The notes beneath the pieces are model-generated. The model saw only the letters and a list, made by a program, of their open reading frames with translations. It ran no database searches and was not told the origin of the DNA. The position numbers and the translations under genes are program-made. Positions 61,347-64,000 of a DNA stretch of 64,000 bases are shown piece by piece. The DNA lies in NCBI GenBank assembly GCA_029378245.1, contig JARKIF010000135.1, positions 23,901 to 87,900 on the forward strand, given 5' to 3'. Origin of the DNA: Roridomyces roridus. Its lineage: Eukaryota; Basidiomycota; Agaricomycetes; Agaricales; Mycenaceae. Each line of letters starts with the position of its first letter. The first letter of the stretch is position 1.

Positions 61347-62665
61347 GGGTCGTGTGGTGTGCGTGTTTCCGGGAGTGGATGTAGATATATAGTAATTGTC
61401 CAGTTCTCGAAGGTGTTGACGCACGGACCTATGAAGCTTTGGCTGACGGCCGGTATGATTGGCCTCGTGTAAAGGCGTGTTTTGGCTGAGAATGCAGTAG
61501 CCCTCTGTAGGCAAGGAATTCTGGTTTCTGTCTTACTGTCTCTCTTGCCGTGTCCTTTGTGCAAGTTTCAACTGGCACACGGACTCGGTTGCAAGCACTG
61601 GCAAACAGTCACTTTCCCTCTGTGTGAAGGACGGAAATTAATTACAGAGAACGCCGTCGGCAAAGCGGGGGAAATCCGGCGGCGTCTCGGAACCACACCG
61701 GTCGATGGGAATCAAGCCTAGCTTATCCCTGGCCACGGCACAGTGATTGGAAGTTCGGCTTGTCCGCAGTGAAAAAATCAGATTTCATCGATACCAACAA
61801 ACCAAGCCAGTCCGAGTCGAACGAAGGCAGCTCCAACTAATTCAAGACTTCAAGCTCCAAGTCCTCTGTATTTCTGACTCGATCGAGCGAGGTCTGGGAC
61901 GAGTACAACACTTAGTCAAGTTGCCTGAGAGTTTCGGTGTATGATTACGCCGATCGGCCATCATAAAATAAGTGTAAATTCGATCCGGCCGAAAGTATAC
62001 CTCTACTATCTAGTCTCGGTTTGCTAGCTTGATTTTCAACCGCGCGGGGTTGAGGACCTTCGGTTGGGCGGATGCCAAAAAAACAATTGAACCGCTCGCA
62101 GACATCTCCCAAAGCCTGATCCCGAGTCGAACGGCAATGAAGATTAATGAAGACGAATCCAAATCACATTCGACAGGGTGCTACAAGCACCGTGTCACCG
62201 ACAGGCCTTCATGTGATTGGAATCGTCCCAGTAACAAGTTCAATTTCGTGCCTGAAAAGACACTCAGCTTCAGTTGTGCGGAACTGTTTGAAAAGTTTCA
62301 AGTTCGTCGTCAATCATCATTTCACTCTCTTCTTACGCGCTGTTCAGCCAGTACTCGCGTTTGGACTAAGAATCGACGTCTCAAAGCAAAAAACTCCTTC
62401 GGCTACGACAATGATGTCTGTCTCGGTTCGAACGAGTGAGTCCCCAGCCCAGCCTTGGACCGTGCATGGCGCATGAATCCCTGTCGAGTTGCGGCCTCCG
62501 CGTCTCAGATTCACAAGACAGGGACTCGTGCGTCTTTGAGTCTACAATTGGAAAAGCGAACACAACATTCGCAACCGTGAGTAAAACTTTCCCTATTCGA
62601 TTGTTGGAATCACATGTCCCGCTTCTCGGTTGCCGGTGAGCCGAACCATCTCAACCCGCACCCCC
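61347..62665. other. Intergenic stretch, 1.3 kb
   Basis: No supported gene. One T-arm-like motif at 62119-62133 and a weaker one at about 61811-61825, both on the minus strand. Confidence 0.45.
62119..62133 (-). repeat. T-arm-like motif, copy 8
   Basis: Minus strand CCG-TTCGACT-CGG followed by GATCAGGC, the same tail as copies 1 and 6. Confidence 0.5.
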
Positions 62666-63782
62666 ATGGATAGACCAGTCCTCCCTTCTATATCCCGAGT
62701 AATTTACTGCCCACCTCCATCATTGGCATCGCTCACTCCCTCAAACAGCTCAGCAAGAATGTCGTGCGGATCCTGGGCCAGGTAATGTCAAGTCTTCACC
62801 GTTTCGCAGTTGTACAAATTCTGCCAGAATCCCGGCAAATTTACGCTCCAGGGTGAGTCGAGAGCAGGTCTCTTTCCCGTAAACTCACGATCTTCCAAGG
62901 AACCAACACGTACCTCATCGGACAACACCGACCCTTCACTCTAATCGACACGGGCGAAGGCAAACCAGGATACACCGCTCTTTTGAATCCGCGTTGCGAG
63001 AGACTGGAGGCACATTCGAACGTCGGCGAACTCTACATCTCCGACATCGTTATATCCCATTGGCACGGCGACCACGTCGGGGGCCTTCCCAGTGTCCTCA
63101 TTCTTCTCCAACGCCTTTGGACCGAGCGAAACGGTTCCGCTTCTATTCGCCCCTCCTCGGCTACACAAGTTCCCTGCGCCACCAATCGCTACGCACCATT
63201 CTTACCCAAGAGTCATAAACTCGCATCATCCCGGGGTCTTACACACCCCAGCCCGCAGGCTCGCCCTTCCACGACCTCCACGAAGACGATCCTCGCCTCA
63301 CAAATCCACGTCCTGCATACCCCAGGCCACACAATAGACTCGCTCGCCCTCTACTCCCCTCCGATCGTGCGCTCTACACCGCCGACACGGTCCTCGGGCA
63401 CGGAACAGCCGTCTTCGAGGACCTCGGAACGTACATCTCGAGCCTCCGCCGTATGCTCGATTTCCCTGGCTACACCATCTTGTACCCCGGCCACGGACCC
63501 GTGGTGGAGGATGGCCGGCGGGTGATCACGACGTATATCAACCACAGACTCGCCAGGGAGGCTGAGATTGTTGGGATTCTCAAGACGCTGAGGCCTGCAG
63601 GGGAGGCTGAATGGACGACGTGGGAGGTCGTCAAGACAATTTATGTGGAGCATCCCCCGTCGGTCTGGGAGCCTGCTGCGAGGGGGGTGACGCTCCATTT
63701 GAGGAAGCTCGAGGGCGAGGGGAGAGTCAAGAGGCTGGGTGGGCAGGGGAAGGATTCGCGTTGGAAGTTTATCGCTGAGTGA
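62666..63782 (+). pseudogene. Metallo-beta-lactamase-fold hydrolase (LACTB2-like), frame-broken
   Basis: The intact relatives are LACTB2-like nucleases/hydrolases with two bound metal ions. Here MDRPVLPSISR opens the gene at 62666. Two introns give NVVRILGQNPGKFTLQGTNTYLIG, and then TLIDTGEGKPGYTAL. The metal motif is intact: ISHWHGDHVGGLPS (HxHxDH). Later pieces are HVLHTPGHTID (third metal His), ALYTADTVLGHGTAVFEDLGTY, YPGHGPVVEDG and the C-terminal winged-helix part (GVTLHLRKLEGEGRVKR) ending at 63782. The frame shifts at about 62972-62980, in the stretch 63110-63290 more than once, and again near 63360 just before ALYTADTV. No splice pairs repair these. So all active-site parts are still legible but not in one frame: a young pseudogene, or a region with sequencing errors. 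Confidence 0.7.
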
Positions 63783-64000
63783 ATTCATAGACAGAGAGTG
63801 GGATCAATTTTAGACCCGTTGTGGACGTACATGTTATCCCAAAACAATTCTCCTTCTCCTCAGCAACCCTGAACAACTTGTCGATGTCAATCCCGGTATG
63901 TAGAGGCTGGTGTGCCAGAGTGTGTACCGGTACGAGGGCCGACCCGCTCGCGGATCGGAATGAGCGATCCGTGCGAGGTGCTGGTAACTGAGGGAATCCA
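63783..64000. other. Right edge, no gene seen
   Basis: 3' flank of the hydrolase pseudogene; 218 bases without coding evidence. Confidence 0.5.

Noticed and set aside
1..64000. CRISPR arrays, bacterial operons, riboswitches
   Set aside because: No regularly spaced repeats of that kind; intron-rich eukaryotic gene structure throughout.

Overview
The window looks like a nuclear contig from a mushroom-forming basidiomycete (Agaricomycetes). Supporting signs, all read from the sequence: genes are split by many short GT-AG introns (about 45-110 nt); there is an expanded family of coiled-coil plus F-box proteins, a seven-helix DUF6534-type membrane protein, a CBM1 secreted protein, a chromodomain Ty3/Gypsy retrotransposon and a hAT-like MITE. 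There are no operons; neighbours are independent transcription units. Species cannot be named from the sequence alone.

Layout. 0-1.2 kb: 3' part of an aldo/keto reductase gene, then 2.4 kb without a recognisable gene. 3.6-12 kb: two intact-looking F-box genes, a single-pass membrane protein gene, a degenerate response-regulator receiver gene and an F-box fragment. 12.4-14.2 kb: remnants of a secreted alpha/beta-hydrolase and of a DUF6534 gene. 14.3-20.9 kb (block A): leucine-rich F-box gene, GNAT acetyltransferase, a further F-box gene with a frame break, and a 319-residue protein of unknown function. 21.6-30.2 kb: secreted type-B carboxylesterase, CBM1 protein, Zn2Cys6-type transcription factor and an ACC-synthase-like PLP enzyme. 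30.2-36.1 kb: gene-poor, with an AT-hook DNA-binding protein gene between two 57-bp direct repeats. 36.151-42.795 kb: a complete 6,645-bp chromovirus on the minus strand with 475-bp LTRs and a GCCGC target duplication. 45.4-47.4 kb: intact DUF6534 gene. 48.4-57.1 kb (block B): inverted, rearranged and mostly decayed copies of the block A genes plus an ACC-synthase fragment, with a 969-bp hAT-like MITE. 57.8-61.3 kb: a small helical protein and two convergent paralogous genes that resemble the region after the NACHT domain of fungal NLRs. 62.7-63.8 kb: a metallo-beta-lactamase pseudogene.

The main theme is genome turnover. Block B carries each block A gene family in the opposite orientation, with copies ranging from nearly identical (the 319-residue protein) to shattered (the leucine-rich F-box gene). 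Two transposons with clean target-site duplications inserted in or near this territory. A short tRNA T-arm-like motif (CCCG-TTCGAYT-CGGG) recurs at about a dozen intergenic places on both strands and is not explained by any gene. The most mechanistic observation is in the retrotransposon. Just inside its 5' LTR lies a 12-nt sequence exactly complementary to a stretch inside the LTR, downstream of a TATA box, as expected for Tf1/sushi-type self-priming.

Intron-joined models below were derived by eye from splice signals and conserved motifs; boundaries may be off by a few bases.
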